Source of the DNA: Bacteroidales bacterium
GTDB taxonomy: Bacteria > Bacteroidota > Bacteroidia > Bacteroidales > UBA932
DNA: 64,000 nucleotides
Direction: 5' to 3'
NCBI GenBank assembly: GCA_024402115.1
Contig: JAKSJQ010000007.1
Location: 15,740-79,739, forward strand
In this document: piece after piece, positions 43,272 through 53,074 of the stretch
Layout of the letters: each line of letters begins with the position of its first letter
How positions within the stretch are numbered: the first letter of the stretch is position 1
Translations under genes and position numbers: made by a program
The notes under the pieces: model-generated
What the model was told of the DNA's origin: nothing
What the model saw: only the letters and a program-made list of their open reading frames with translations
Databases searched by the model: none

Positions 43272-44249
43272 ATGAAAGTCGGAATAATCGGAGCAGGCTG
43301 GATCGCCGAAAGGATGGCGGTGGCCCTCAATGGCCTCAAGAGGCCGGACATAACCTGTCACGCAATCGCATCAAGAAGCCTTGAGAAGGCCCAGGCATTC
43401 GCTAAGCAGTGGAATATTCCAAAGGCATACGGCAGCTATGAGGAACTCGTGGCTGACCCGGATATCGATCTCGTATACATCGCGACCCCTCACTCGCACC
43501 ACTATCAGCATTCTGTCCTCGCAATCAACGCAGGCAAGGCAGTCCTTTGCGAGAAGGCATTCACCGCAAATGCGAGGGAGGCTGAGGCTCTCCTCAACCT
43601 CGCGCACGAGAAGGGCGTATTCATCACCGAGGCCATCTGGACCAGGTACATGCCTCTCTCTCTCAAGATCATGCAGCTTCTCAAGGACGGTGTGATCGGA
43701 CGTCCGCGCCAGATCTCGGCCAGCCTCTGCTATGCAATGGAGTTCAAGGAGAGAATCGTCCGTCCGGACCTCTGCGGCGGCGCGCTCCTCGACCTCGGCG
43801 TATACAGCATCAACTTCGCAAGGATGTTCTTCGGAACAGACATCGTGAAGTCGGACTCCATGTGCATCAAGAACGACACCGGCATGGACCTCTACAACAA
43901 CGTCATCCTCCAGTGGGCTGACGGCAAGGTCGCCAACCTCCAGTCAAGCTGCCTCAGCCGCTGCAACCGCCAGGGTCTCATCACCGGCGACGACGGCTAC
44001 ATCGTCGTCGACAACATCAACTGCCCTGAGCGTGCCCGCGTTTACGATGCCGACTACAAGCTCGTCGCAGAGTACCTTCCTGAGCCAGATCAGGTCAATG
44101 GCTACGAGTATCAGGTGATCGCCTGCAAGGAAGCCATGGACCAGGGACTCCTCGAGTCGCCGTACATGCCTCATGAGGAGACTCTCTCGATCATGAAGCA
44201 GATGGATGCCCTCCGCAAGGAATGGGGCGTGGTCTATCCAATGGACTGA
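43272..44249 (+). CDS. Gfo/Idh/MocA-family oxidoreductase
   Basis: This 325-residue NAD(P)-dependent enzyme has an N-terminal Rossmann motif (VGIIGAGWIAERMA), the family's VYIATPHSHHYQH and AVLCEKAFTAN (the EKP-like motif with Ala in place of Pro) and a C-terminal alpha/beta domain with GGALLDLGVYSINFARMFFG. Members oxidise or reduce sugars, polyols or glycosides. Position before a GH3 glycosidase in the same operon suggests a sugar substrate, for example a released or modified sugar; the exact one is not readable. Confidence 0.9.
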   Translation: MKVGIIGAGWIAERMAVALNGLKRPDITCHAIASRSLEKAQAFAKQWNIPKAYGSYEELVADPDIDLVYIATPHSHHYQHSVLAINAGKAVLCEKAFTANAREAEALLNLAHEKGVFITEAIWTRYMPLSLKIMQLLKDGVIGRPRQISASLCYAMEFKERIVRPDLCGGALLDLGVYSINFARMFFGTDIVKSDSMCIKNDTGMDLYNNVILQWADGKVANLQSSCLSRCNRQGLITGDDGYIVVDNINCPERARVYDADYKLVAEYLPEPDQVNGYEYQVIACKEAMDQGLLESPYMPHEETLSIMKQMDALRKEWGVVYPMD

Positions 44250-44264
44250 TAACTTTAAGATAAT

Positions 44265-46580
44265 ATGTATAGGAAACTCACACTCGTGGCTGCAGCAGCC
44301 GTCGCTTCGATGACTGCATTCGCTCAGCCAAAGCTTACCAAGGACAACATCGACGAGGTCCTCTCGGCAATGACTCTCGAGGAGAAGGCCACTCTCGTGG
44401 TCGGCTCCGGATGGGGTGGAATGTCAGCCGGATCCCTTACAGGATCTGACCGCTCCCTCGTGGAGGGCGCAGCAGGAACCACCCAGGCCATTCCACGCCT
44501 CGGCATTCCAAACACTGTGCTCGCCGACGGCCCTGCCGGCCTCCGCATCAACCCTACCCGCCAGGGGACTGACAAGACTTTCTACTGTACCGGTTTCCCT
44601 GTAGGTACGGTTCTCGCCTGCAGCTTCGACGTGAATCTCGTCGAGGAGCTTACCAGGCTCATGGGCAACGAGGTTCTCGAATACGGTGCCGACGTGCTTC
44701 TCGCACCTGGTATGAACCTCCACAGAAATCCTCTCTGCGGCCGTAATTTCGAGTATTTCTCCGAGGACCCTCTCCTCAGCGGAAAGATGGCTGCGGCGTA
44801 CGTAAGGGGTATTCAGAGCCAGGGCGTGGGCGTCTCTGTGAAGCATTTCATGGGCAACGACCAGGAGATCAACCGCTCCGAGAACGATTCCCGCATCCCT
44901 GTCAGGGCTCTTCGTGAGCTCTATCTCAAGAATTTCGAGATTGCTGTCCGCGAGTCTGATCCTTGGACCGTGATGTCTTCATACAACAGGACCAACGGCG
45001 TCTTCACCCAGCAGAACTTCGAGCTTCTCCAGACCATACTCCGTGACGAGTGGGGTTTCAACGGTATCGTGATGACCGATTGGGGTGCAAAGGAAGGTAC
45101 CGTAGCTGCGGTACATGCAGGTAACGACCTTATGGAGCCAGGTACTCCGGTCGAGACCCAGCGCATCATCGCCGCAGTGAAGGACGGCTCACTCTCGATT
45201 GCAGACCTCGACAGGAATGTACGCAGGATGCTCGAGTACATCGTGAAGACTCCACGCTTCAACGGCTACAAGTACAGCAACAATCCTGACCTCAAGGCAC
45301 ATGCAGAGCGCGTTCGCAAGGCTGCTGCCGACGGAATGGTCCTTCTCAAGAACGATGCTGACGTGCTTCCGCTCGCTGGCGTGAAGAACGTAGCTCTCTT
45401 CGGACTCAATGCATATAAGTCAATCGCCGGCGGTACCGGTTCTGGTAACGTGAACAAGCCTTATATCCGCAACATCGACGAAGGTCTCAAGGCTGCAGGT
45501 TTCGTTCTCGATGAGAAGATCTGCACTCTCTACAAGTCATACAGGGAGTATGTCAACGCAGAGAACGCAATCGCACGCGTCATTCCTCAGGAAGGCCTCG
45601 GCGGTGGTGGAATGTTCGGCGAGGGCGTGATGGCAGAGATGACCGTCCGTCCAGAGGTCGTACAGGCTTCTGTCAATGGCAACGATGCTGCTGTGATCGT
45701 GATCGGACGTAACGCAGGTGAGGGTGACGACCGCGTGCTTGCAGGTGACTTCGAACTCACCGCAGCTGAGCGCAACCTCATCACCAATGTGACCAACGAG
45801 TACCACCTTGCAGGCAAGAAGGTCATCGTCGTCCTCAATGTCGGCGGTGTAGTGGAGACTGCTTCATGGAAGTCGCTTCCTGACGCGATCCTCCTCGCAT
45901 GGACCCCAGGCCAGGAGGTCGGCAACTCTGTGGCTGACATCCTCACCGGTAAGTCAAATCCTTCAGGTAAGCTCTCAATGACCTTCCCAATGGCATACCT
46001 TGACATCCCTTCATCAAAGAACTTCCCATACTACAAGCCACGTTCTTCAAGGGGTAGCAGGAATCCTCAGCCGGTCAAAGACTATGACTATACTGACTAC
46101 GCCGAGGGACTCAACGTCGGATATCGCTATTTCAATACCGTAGGTAAGGAAGTTTCTTATCCATTCGGATTCGGTCTCAGCTATACCACCTTCGAATACA
46201 GCGCTCCAGTCGTGAAACTTGCCAAGGACGGAACTCTCAGCGTCAGCGTGACCGTGAAGAATACTGGTAAGGTTGCCGGTAAGGAGGCAGTACAGGTTTA
46301 CGTTGCTGCTCCTGCAGGCGGACTTGTTAAGCCAGAGTCCGAGCTCAAGGCCTTCGCAAAGACCCGTGAACTCAAGCCTGGTGAGAGCCAGACCCTCACC
46401 ATGACAGCTGATGCTTATACTCTTGCATCTTTCAACGAGGCTGCCTCACAGTGGGAGACCGCTGCCGGCAAGTATACCGTGAAGATCGGTGCGAGCGCAA
46501 CTGACATCCGCCACACAGCTACCGTTACCATGAAGACTGCCCAGAGCTGGCCAGTCAATAATGTTATGGCCCTTAAGTAA
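44265..46580 (+). CDS. GH3 beta-glucosidase-type glycoside hydrolase
   Basis: This 771-residue secreted enzyme has a signal peptide (MYRKLTLVAAAAVASMTAFA), a GH3 N-terminal barrel with KHFMGNDQEINR and the nucleophile Asp272 in GIVMTDWGA, a GH3 C-terminal domain (DAAVIVIGRNAGEGDDR, containing the probable acid/base region) and an FN3-like domain (YRYFNTVGKEVSYPFGFGLS, YTTFEYS, then KNTGKVAGKEAVQVYV). The length and order are those of beta-glucosidases. It lacks the CBM6 insert and C-terminal extras of the GH3 enzyme at 27-31 kb. It probably hydrolyses beta-linked glucosides in the periplasm. Confidence 0.93.
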   Translation: MYRKLTLVAAAAVASMTAFAQPKLTKDNIDEVLSAMTLEEKATLVVGSGWGGMSAGSLTGSDRSLVEGAAGTTQAIPRLGIPNTVLADGPAGLRINPTRQGTDKTFYCTGFPVGTVLACSFDVNLVEELTRLMGNEVLEYGADVLLAPGMNLHRNPLCGRNFEYFSEDPLLSGKMAAAYVRGIQSQGVGVSVKHFMGNDQEINRSENDSRIPVRALRELYLKNFEIAVRESDPWTVMSSYNRTNGVFTQQNFELLQTILRDEWGFNGIVMTDWGAKEGTVAAVHAGNDLMEPGTPVETQRIIAAVKDGSLSIADLDRNVRRMLEYIVKTPRFNGYKYSNNPDLKAHAERVRKAAADGMVLLKNDADVLPLAGVKNVALFGLNAYKSIAGGTGSGNVNKPYIRNIDEGLKAAGFVLDEKICTLYKSYREYVNAENAIARVIPQEGLGGGGMFGEGVMAEMTVRPEVVQASVNGNDAAVIVIGRNAGEGDDRVLAGDFELTAAERNLITNVTNEYHLAGKKVIVVLNVGGVVETASWKSLPDAILLAWTPGQEVGNSVADILTGKSNPSGKLSMTFPMAYLDIPSSKNFPYYKPRSSRGSRNPQPVKDYDYTDYAEGLNVGYRYFNTVGKEVSYPFGFGLSYTTFEYSAPVVKLAKDGTLSVSVTVKNTGKVAGKEAVQVYVAAPAGGLVKPESELKAFAKTRELKPGESQTLTMTADAYTLASFNEAASQWETAAGKYTVKIGASATDIRHTATVTMKTAQSWPVNNVMALK

Positions 46581-46586
46581 CAGATT

Positions 46587-47015
46587 ATGGAAATCACACT
46601 CAACGTCGCGCTCGTCCGTCTCCTCGTCAGCCTTGTGCTTGGCTGCGCGATCGGAATCGAGAGGCTCATCAGCAATCATCCGGCAGGCGTGAGGACATTC
46701 ATGCTCATCACCCTCGGCTCGACGCTTGCAACCATCGCGTCCATCTATATCTGTCAGGACAACCTCGGACTTCACAACGGTGACCCAGGCCGTATCGCGG
46801 CCTCGATCCTCACCGGCGTGGGATTCATCGGTGCGGGTCTCATCATCAAGAATGACGACCGCGTTTCCGGCATCACCACTGCTGCATGCATCTTCGTTAC
46901 CGCAGTGATCGGAGTTGCTGTGGGCGTGGGGCTTCTCATCCCGTCCGCAGTGGCAACGGTGGCTGTCATCCTGATACTCCTTTCTTCAAGAAATTACAAG
47001 AAGAACAAGCAATAG
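46587..47015 (+). CDS. MgtC/SapB-family membrane protein
   Basis: This 142-residue inner-membrane protein has four hydrophobic segments and the MgtC signature: LVLGCAIGIERLISNHPAGVR, TFMLITLGSTLATI and ILTGVGFIGAGLIIKNDDRV followed by GITTAACIFVTAVIGVAVG. The C-terminal soluble ACT-like domain of virulence-type MgtC is missing, as in many SapB forms. The role of the short forms is not settled; MgtC itself acts in low-magnesium and acid adaptation. It ends the dehydrogenase/GH3 operon, 6 bases after the GH3 gene. Confidence 0.9.
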   Translation: MEITLNVALVRLLVSLVLGCAIGIERLISNHPAGVRTFMLITLGSTLATIASIYICQDNLGLHNGDPGRIAASILTGVGFIGAGLIIKNDDRVSGITTAACIFVTAVIGVAVGVGLLIPSAVATVAVILILLSSRNYKKNKQ

Positions 47016-47035
47016 GGGATAAGAATCACATATTG

Positions 47036-47067
47036 AAAGCTGGCCACGGACGTGACCAGCTTTTTTT
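47036..47067 (+). terminator. Terminator of the alcohol dehydrogenase/GH3/mgtC operon
   Basis: AAAGCTGGCCAC / GTGACCAGCTTT with a short loop is followed by TTTT. Confidence 0.88.
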
Positions 47068-47109
47068 ATGTGGGGGAATTTATATTGTATGTGTTTTGGA
47101 ATTTTTTGC

Positions 47110-47117
47110 TAAATTCG
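47110..47117 (+). promoter_or_regulatory. Possible -7 element of the six-gene surface operon
   Basis: TAAATTCG is one base off TAnnTTTG and has a TTG 22 bases upstream (47085-47087). It is the best candidate in the 98 bases between the terminator and the operon's first start codon. Confidence 0.35.
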
Positions 47118-47166
47118 CACGCCAAATTGGCAGATTTTATCAAAATTTTCTAAAATATTGGACTTT

Positions 47167-49584
47167 ATGTCATTTAAATCTCTTAAGGCCCTCTTGCCTT
47201 TCACCTTGTCCGCTCTGCTTTTCGCATCTTGCAAGCATGAAGACATTCCTGTTGAGAGGCCGTCCCGGGAGATCTCGTCCGTCGTGAGTGGCGGTGCTGC
47301 AGGAAATTACTCTGTGCCATTTACGGTCAAGAATTCTGTCGAAGGAACTAAGCTTCAGGCGAGCACTGATGCAGATTGGATTTCAGAAGTCAAGGTGGTC
47401 GATTCAGACGTAACCTTCTCTGCGACAGCTAACCTTTCTGCACCTAGAGCGGCAGATCTCAAGGTCAGCTATGGCGAAATCTCGAAGAACGTGACTGTTA
47501 CTCAGTCCAGCTTCAAGTTTGAGTCATTCAATATCTCTGTATCCAACATCAAGCCAACTGGAGCATCCGTAAAGATTCAGCCAAGGTCTTACAGGGACAA
47601 TTACTTCTTTGAAGTACTTTCCAAGTCGGCTGTCGACAAGTATCTTGCTCTCGACACCAACAAGCCAGGTGACAAGGCTTATGCTGAGGCTCTCTATCAG
47701 AGCGACCTTGAGTATCTCAATGATATGGCCAAGAGTCACAATGAGGATCTCTACGAATATCTCAATTCGATCCCTAATATGTATAAGGTGACCGTAAAAG
47801 GCGATGCAACCGAGGTCACTTACTCTACGCTCAAGCGTGATACAGAGTATTATGTGATCGTATACGGAATGGATTTCGACGGAACCAGGACTACAGAGGT
47901 GGCTCTCTTCCTCTTCAGTACCCACATCCCGTCTGACAATTCTATGACCTTCACTGCGACCGTCACCGATGTCAAGGCAAATTCTGCACATATCACCATC
48001 GTTCCTTCGGATCCTAAGGCTACCTACTACTGGACCTATGTTTCCGAGACTGATTACAATAAGTATACGACTTCTCAGATCGTAGAGCTTCTCATTGCCG
48101 CAATGAAGGAGCAGGCCGTGTTCGGTTATTCGATCAAGGACTTCCTTAGTACCGGTACTTCGAATGAGACCGCTACTGATCTTTCGATGGGTACCACTTA
48201 TCACATCTTTGCGTGGGGAATGGATGAGACCGGTGCAGTTACTACAGATATCCAGGTTCTCGAGTCCTTCACCACCACTGCGAATGAGGTTACCGACGAT
48301 TGTACCTTCGTCATCACTCCTCTTGAGATTGAGGATATGGACGTCAAGGTCAGGATTGAGCCAAGCAACAAGTCGACCATGTATTATACAGCATTCATCG
48401 ACGAGAAGCGCTGCAAGGGTTATAACGACTACCAGATGGTTCAGAGAATCATCAATATGGAGAACAACCGTATCGATGATGGCTTCTATGCTGGCGTAAG
48501 CGATTGGAGCAATCTTCCGGGCGTTGCGTCTGGTACATCAGAGGTGTGGGGTCGCCGCGACTATCAATGGTCATTCGATCCGGAACATACCTATAGAATA
48601 TATGTGTTCGGTGTTGATGTACAGGGTAATTGCACTACCACAATCGAGCGCCTTGACGTTACCACTATAGCAGCTAAGCCGTCGACCATTACCTTCGAGG
48701 CTACTCTTGGTGCCCATACCTGGCATAACACCAGCATCGACATCACTCCTAGCAACAACGACGACTACTACCTCGCATATCTCGTACCTACCGCTACACT
48801 TGATACATACAGGTATAACGATGGATCGCTCATGGAGAAGGAAATCATGGACCAGATCCGCGACGTATATGAGGATGAGATCAGCCAGTATGTGTTCCAG
48901 GGACCTCGCAAGTTCTCAAGCACATGGCTTTCTGACAGGGGATACTCACTTCTCCTCTTCGGATACGCCGGTGCGAACACTACTCCTATGTACGAGTTCA
49001 AGTTCAAGTCTCCTGCGATTCCTTTCGATAAGGCAGACTGCGACATCAACTATACCTATGAGCTCTTCCGTGGTGACGACCTCATCGCTCTTAACCCAGG
49101 AATGTGGGCCGGAAGTGAGGGTGACTGCGTCATGAGGGTAAGAATCACTACTACAGGCAACCCTGAGAACTATTACTTCGGACTCTGGGGACCAAAGGAG
49201 AACTATGCTACTTCAGGAGGTATGGATCATCTTGTAACACTCCTCCAGATGGATGTTCCTGGTGATAACATCAAGAATAAGAGCTTTGGCTTCCTCAAGC
49301 CTTGGTGGTATGGTATGAATGGATCACCTACCAAGTTCAAGACAGATGAAGGTGAGGAACTCGACTATTTCCCTTGGAGCCTTACTGCCTATGCTGAGGA
49401 TACAAGCGGAAACTATGGCCCTCTCCACTATACTCTCCTGATTCCTGTCCCAGAACCTAAGGATCAGGTAACCGGAAAGTACTGCGTAGGTTACACCGAG
49501 GCTTACGATTTCTGGACCTCTCCTTCATCTAACGAGAAGGACATCATCATCAAGATGGCTGACCCTGAAAAGATCAATAGATAA
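47167..49584 (+). CDS. Large surface lipoprotein with BACON-like and FN3-like domains
   Basis: This 805-residue predicted lipoprotein has a signal ending LLFASC (Cys22), followed by KHED. The first mature domain (to about residue 120) resembles a BACON domain (ASTDADWISEVKVVDSDVTF, ending VTVTQS). It is followed by at least four related FN3-like repeats, each with a tyrosine-rich strand before a glycine turn (YYVIVYGMDFDG, YHIFAWGMDETG, YRIYVFGVDVQG, YSLLLFGYAGAN). ATG 47167 is used in place of TTG 47158. First of six tightly spaced genes. No enzyme motif is visible; it may bind a ligand or act as a surface scaffold. Confidence 0.8.
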   Translation: MSFKSLKALLPFTLSALLFASCKHEDIPVERPSREISSVVSGGAAGNYSVPFTVKNSVEGTKLQASTDADWISEVKVVDSDVTFSATANLSAPRAADLKVSYGEISKNVTVTQSSFKFESFNISVSNIKPTGASVKIQPRSYRDNYFFEVLSKSAVDKYLALDTNKPGDKAYAEALYQSDLEYLNDMAKSHNEDLYEYLNSIPNMYKVTVKGDATEVTYSTLKRDTEYYVIVYGMDFDGTRTTEVALFLFSTHIPSDNSMTFTATVTDVKANSAHITIVPSDPKATYYWTYVSETDYNKYTTSQIVELLIAAMKEQAVFGYSIKDFLSTGTSNETATDLSMGTTYHIFAWGMDETGAVTTDIQVLESFTTTANEVTDDCTFVITPLEIEDMDVKVRIEPSNKSTMYYTAFIDEKRCKGYNDYQMVQRIINMENNRIDDGFYAGVSDWSNLPGVASGTSEVWGRRDYQWSFDPEHTYRIYVFGVDVQGNCTTTIERLDVTTIAAKPSTITFEATLGAHTWHNTSIDITPSNNDDYYLAYLVPTATLDTYRYNDGSLMEKEIMDQIRDVYEDEISQYVFQGPRKFSSTWLSDRGYSLLLFGYAGANTTPMYEFKFKSPAIPFDKADCDINYTYELFRGDDLIALNPGMWAGSEGDCVMRVRITTTGNPENYYFGLWGPKENYATSGGMDHLVTLLQMDVPGDNIKNKSFGFLKPWWYGMNGSPTKFKTDEGEELDYFPWSLTAYAEDTSGNYGPLHYTLLIPVPEPKDQVTGKYCVGYTEAYDFWTSPSSNEKDIIIKMADPEKINR

Positions 49585-49598
49585 TAACCGTATATAAA

Positions 49599-52500
49599 AT
49601 GAAAAAAACACTTCTTTGCCTCTTGGCAGCAGCTTCACTCTTTGCAGTGAGCTGTACCTACGACGATTCGGCTCTCGTCAATCGCGTAGAGAACCTTGAG
49701 AAGGACGTAAAGTCCCTCAAGGAGCTTGTTGACCAGGTCAACAGCAACGTGTCTGGTCTCCAGACTATCGTGAATGCACTTCAGCAGAATGTGTATGTCA
49801 CTTCTGTGGAAGATGTTAAGGACAAGACAACCGGCGCTACTGTCGGTTACACCATCTACTTCACTTCAGGTTCACCTATCACCATCTACAATGGTGCAAA
49901 GGGCGACAAGGGTGATAAGGGAGATAAGGGCGACCAGGGTGACAAGGGAGCAGTCCCTGCACTCGGCGTAACTCTCATTGATGGTGCCTACTATTGGACC
50001 GTTGATGGCGAGCTCCTTCTCGATGCTTCAGGCAACAAGGTCCCTGCTACCGGCGCAAACGGCTCAAACGGCCAGAACGGTCAGGATGGTAAGGACGGCG
50101 TTACTCCTGTTCTCCGCATCAATGAGGGCAACTGGGAGGTATCAGTTGACGGTGGTGAGAACTGGGAGATCCTCGGCCCTGCAAGCAACTCATCTGAGGT
50201 TACCGCAGTTGACGCTGTCTTCTCTGATGTAAAGGAGACTTCTGAGGGCGTCGTGTTCACCCTCGTAGACGGCAGCAAGATCGTACTTCCTCGTGAGAAG
50301 GCTTTCTCTGTAGAGTTCGACAACAGCAAGGTATATGATGTAGTTGCTGGCTCATCTACCAAGGTTGCCTACACCGTTATCGGTGGCGACGAGAATACCG
50401 TGGTAGACGCTTTCGCTTCTGGCAACTGGTATGCTGAGGCAATCGCGGAGAGCGCTGAGGCTGGTGTCATCGAGGTTTCAGTTCCTGCTGACGGCGGTGA
50501 CAAGGGCAAGGTCCTCGTATATGCTGCTAACGGCAAGGGCAAGACCGACATCAAGACCCTCTCATTCGCAAAGGGTATGGTGACCCTCGTTGCTCCTACC
50601 ACTGAGGTTTCAGTTGAGGGTGCGACTATCTCCATTCCTGTAACCAGCAACGTGGAGTGGACTGCAGAGGTTGAGACAGAGGCACAGAGCTGGCTTACCT
50701 GCGCTATCACCAAGGTGGGCGCAGTGCGCACTGACAACCTCCAGGTCGTAGTTGCTGCCAACAACACTCCTGCTAAGAGGAACGGTACCATCTACCTCGT
50801 AGACGCACAGGGCGTAGCTGTTCAGACCATCGCAATCGCACAGGCTTCAGGTGAGTACACCGCACCTGTATTCAAGTGCGACGTGTTCAAGGCATGGGTT
50901 CTCAAGAACTTCGATGAGAATGGTGACGGCGAGATCTCTGCAGAGGAGGCAGGTAAGGTTACCTCTATCTCAATTGCTGATGCTTCAAACATGGCAATCG
51001 CTGATTGGTCTGGTATCGAGGCATTCTACAACCTCAAGGACTTCAAGTTCACTGCGTCTTCATACTATGCAACCAACTCTACCTTCGAGTCTATCGACCT
51101 TTCAAAGAACTCAAAGCTCGAGAACATCGAGATTCTCTCGAAGAATGTAAAGACCATCAATGTAAGCGGTCTTACCCAGGTCAAGAAGCTCGTCATTGCA
51201 AGCTGTACAAACGTTGAGTCTATCGACCTCAGCTCAATGGCAAAGCTCGAGACCTTCACCGCATATGGTTCAGGTCTTACCTCAATCGACTTCTCAAATA
51301 ACCCTGAGCTCGTTTCTGTTGCTACATACAGCACCAAGATTGCTTCTGTAGACCTCTCACACAGCCCTAAGGCTTCTAACATCAGCGTAGGTACTTCAGA
51401 GCTTACCAGCCTCAATCTTACAGGCTGCGACGCCATTACCTCACTCTCTGTAAGCAACTCATCAAAGCTCACTGAACTTTCTCTCCCAGAACTTCCGCTT
51501 CTCAAGAGCTTCAATGCTGACTATGCAAAGGTGGCTGTGATCGATCTCAGCAAGTCTCCGCTCATCACCAGCTTCAATGCTAGCAACTGTCCTGAGCTTA
51601 CTCTCATCGATCTTTCTACCGCTACCAAGCTCTCTTCAATGTATGCATACTCTAACAACAAGCTCAAGGAGATCCGTTTTGCCGAAGGCGTAAGCACCGG
51701 CAGCTTCTGGTACACCACAGGCTACTGGCAGGAGGATGAGACATATTATACCGTTGTCGTAACCTTCGTTCCTGTTGCAGGTGGCGAGGAGATCAGCGAT
51801 TACGCAGCATGCATCAAGGATGAGTACGTAAGGAAGTATATCGTCAGGAAGTTCGATGAGAACGGTGACGGCAAGATCTCGGCAGACGAGGCTGCAAAGG
51901 TTACCGAACTCGATCTCAGCGGCTATGCCCTCACTTCAGCAGAGGACCTCGCTGTCTTCCCGCTTGTGAAGCTCAACCTTTCTGAGAACAAGCTCAGCTC
52001 ATTCAACGGTTCAGACTTCAAGACCCTCGAGGTTCTCGACCTCAGCAGGAACGAGCTCACCTCAGTAGCTCTCAACGCAGCCAAGGCTCTCGTATGCCTC
52101 GACCTCAGCAGCAACAAGCTCACAGGCTCGATGGGCTACAGCCAGATCGCTTCAGGCAAGATGAAGGAACTCAATGTTTCAAACAATGCTGACCTTGACT
52201 TCTCTCCATATATGTTCTATGAGCTTGAGACCCTTGATATGAGCGGCACCAAGACCTCATCGGTTTCAACTTCATCTCTTGCAAAGGTCAAGAATCTCAA
52301 CATTGCAGGTACCAATGTGAAGGGTGAACTCAACCTCGCATCTCTCAAGGCACTCGAGATACTCGACATCCGCAACGATGAGATCAAGACTCTCGATGTA
52401 TCAGGTGCAGTCACTTCAGGCTCCCTCAAGAAGATATATGCGGCTGGCAGCTTGCTCGAACTCATCAAGGTAGGTGACGGCAATGAGCTCGCTGAGGATG

Positions 52501-53066
52501 TTGTAGAAGGTGTTGACAACTATGTCATCCAGAACTTCGTAAGCCCAACCAAGTCTCTCAAGACTAACGAGTGGAACTACATCAAGTCTTTCAACGCAGA
52601 GGACGGCGCTGAGTACAAGGACTTCACCGTAAACTACACTACTGCATCAAGCGGCTTCGTTATCGAGGCAGGCAAGGAGGCTTCTATCACCTGTACTGCC
52701 GGCCGTAAGGTTGTCAAGTTCTTCGCACTCGGTGTGAACGGCGACGTAGAGCTCACTCTCGAGAGAAGCTCAGACAGACCAATCTACACCAAGAGCACTG
52801 ACTCTTCATACTACGGCGAGAGCTACAAGAGTAGCGACGAGAACCCATTCACCGTCAAGGAGAATGAATCTGCGACAAAGGATCAGTCAAGCTTCATCGT
52901 AAGCGGAAACGGTGCATACCATTTCTTCAACCTCGGTAAGGCTTACACCTCAGCAGAGGCAACCCTCGATAATGAGACCATCACCTTCAAGGTGAAGGGT
53001 GAGGCAGGCCAGAAGGTCATCCTCCTCGGTATCAACCTCTCATCTTCACGTGACGACGACGAGTAG
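49599..53066 (+). CDS. Surface lipoprotein with coiled coil, collagen-like stretch, BACON, EF-hand and leucine-rich repeats
   Basis: This 1155-residue lipoprotein has a signal ending LFAVSC (Cys19). In order: a short coiled coil (NRVENLEKDVKSLKELVDQV); a DUF4988/PL29-N-like domain with collagen-like GDKGDKGDKGDQGDKG near residue 110 and YYWTVDGELLLDASG; BACON-like domains to about residue 425; an EF-hand (NFDENGDGEISAEEAGKV, near 437) leading into leucine-rich repeats; and a second copy of the same unit (KFDENGDGKISADEAAKV, near 751) with more repeats. A C-terminal beta domain ends in acidic SSRDDDE. It is probably a calcium-dependent binding protein on the cell surface, 14 bases after the first operon gene. 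Confidence 0.82.
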   Translation: MKKTLLCLLAAASLFAVSCTYDDSALVNRVENLEKDVKSLKELVDQVNSNVSGLQTIVNALQQNVYVTSVEDVKDKTTGATVGYTIYFTSGSPITIYNGAKGDKGDKGDKGDQGDKGAVPALGVTLIDGAYYWTVDGELLLDASGNKVPATGANGSNGQNGQDGKDGVTPVLRINEGNWEVSVDGGENWEILGPASNSSEVTAVDAVFSDVKETSEGVVFTLVDGSKIVLPREKAFSVEFDNSKVYDVVAGSSTKVAYTVIGGDENTVVDAFASGNWYAEAIAESAEAGVIEVSVPADGGDKGKVLVYAANGKGKTDIKTLSFAKGMVTLVAPTTEVSVEGATISIPVTSNVEWTAEVETEAQSWLTCAITKVGAVRTDNLQVVVAANNTPAKRNGTIYLVDAQGVAVQTIAIAQASGEYTAPVFKCDVFKAWVLKNFDENGDGEISAEEAGKVTSISIADASNMAIADWSGIEAFYNLKDFKFTASSYYATNSTFESIDLSKNSKLENIEILSKNVKTINVSGLTQVKKLVIASCTNVESIDLSSMAKLETFTAYGSGLTSIDFSNNPELVSVATYSTKIASVDLSHSPKASNISVGTSELTSLNLTGCDAITSLSVSNSSKLTELSLPELPLLKSFNADYAKVAVIDLSKSPLITSFNASNCPELTLIDLSTATKLSSMYAYSNNKLKEIRFAEGVSTGSFWYTTGYWQEDETYYTVVVTFVPVAGGEEISDYAACIKDEYVRKYIVRKFDENGDGKISADEAAKVTELDLSGYALTSAEDLAVFPLVKLNLSENKLSSFNGSDFKTLEVLDLSRNELTSVALNAAKALVCLDLSSNKLTGSMGYSQIASGKMKELNVSNNADLDFSPYMFYELETLDMSGTKTSSVSTSSLAKVKNLNIAGTNVKGELNLASLKALEILDIRNDEIKTLDVSGAVTSGSLKKIYAAGSLLELIKVGDGNELAEDVVEGVDNYVIQNFVSPTKSLKTNEWNYIKSFNAEDGAEYKDFTVNYTTASSGFVIEAGKEASITCTAGRKVVKFFALGVNGDVELTLERSSDRPIYTKSTDSSYYGESYKSSDENPFTVKENESATKDQSSFIVSGNGAYHFFNLGKAYTSAEATLDNETITFKVKGEAGQKVILLGINLSSSRDDDE

Positions 53067-53074
53067 TCTTTAGC

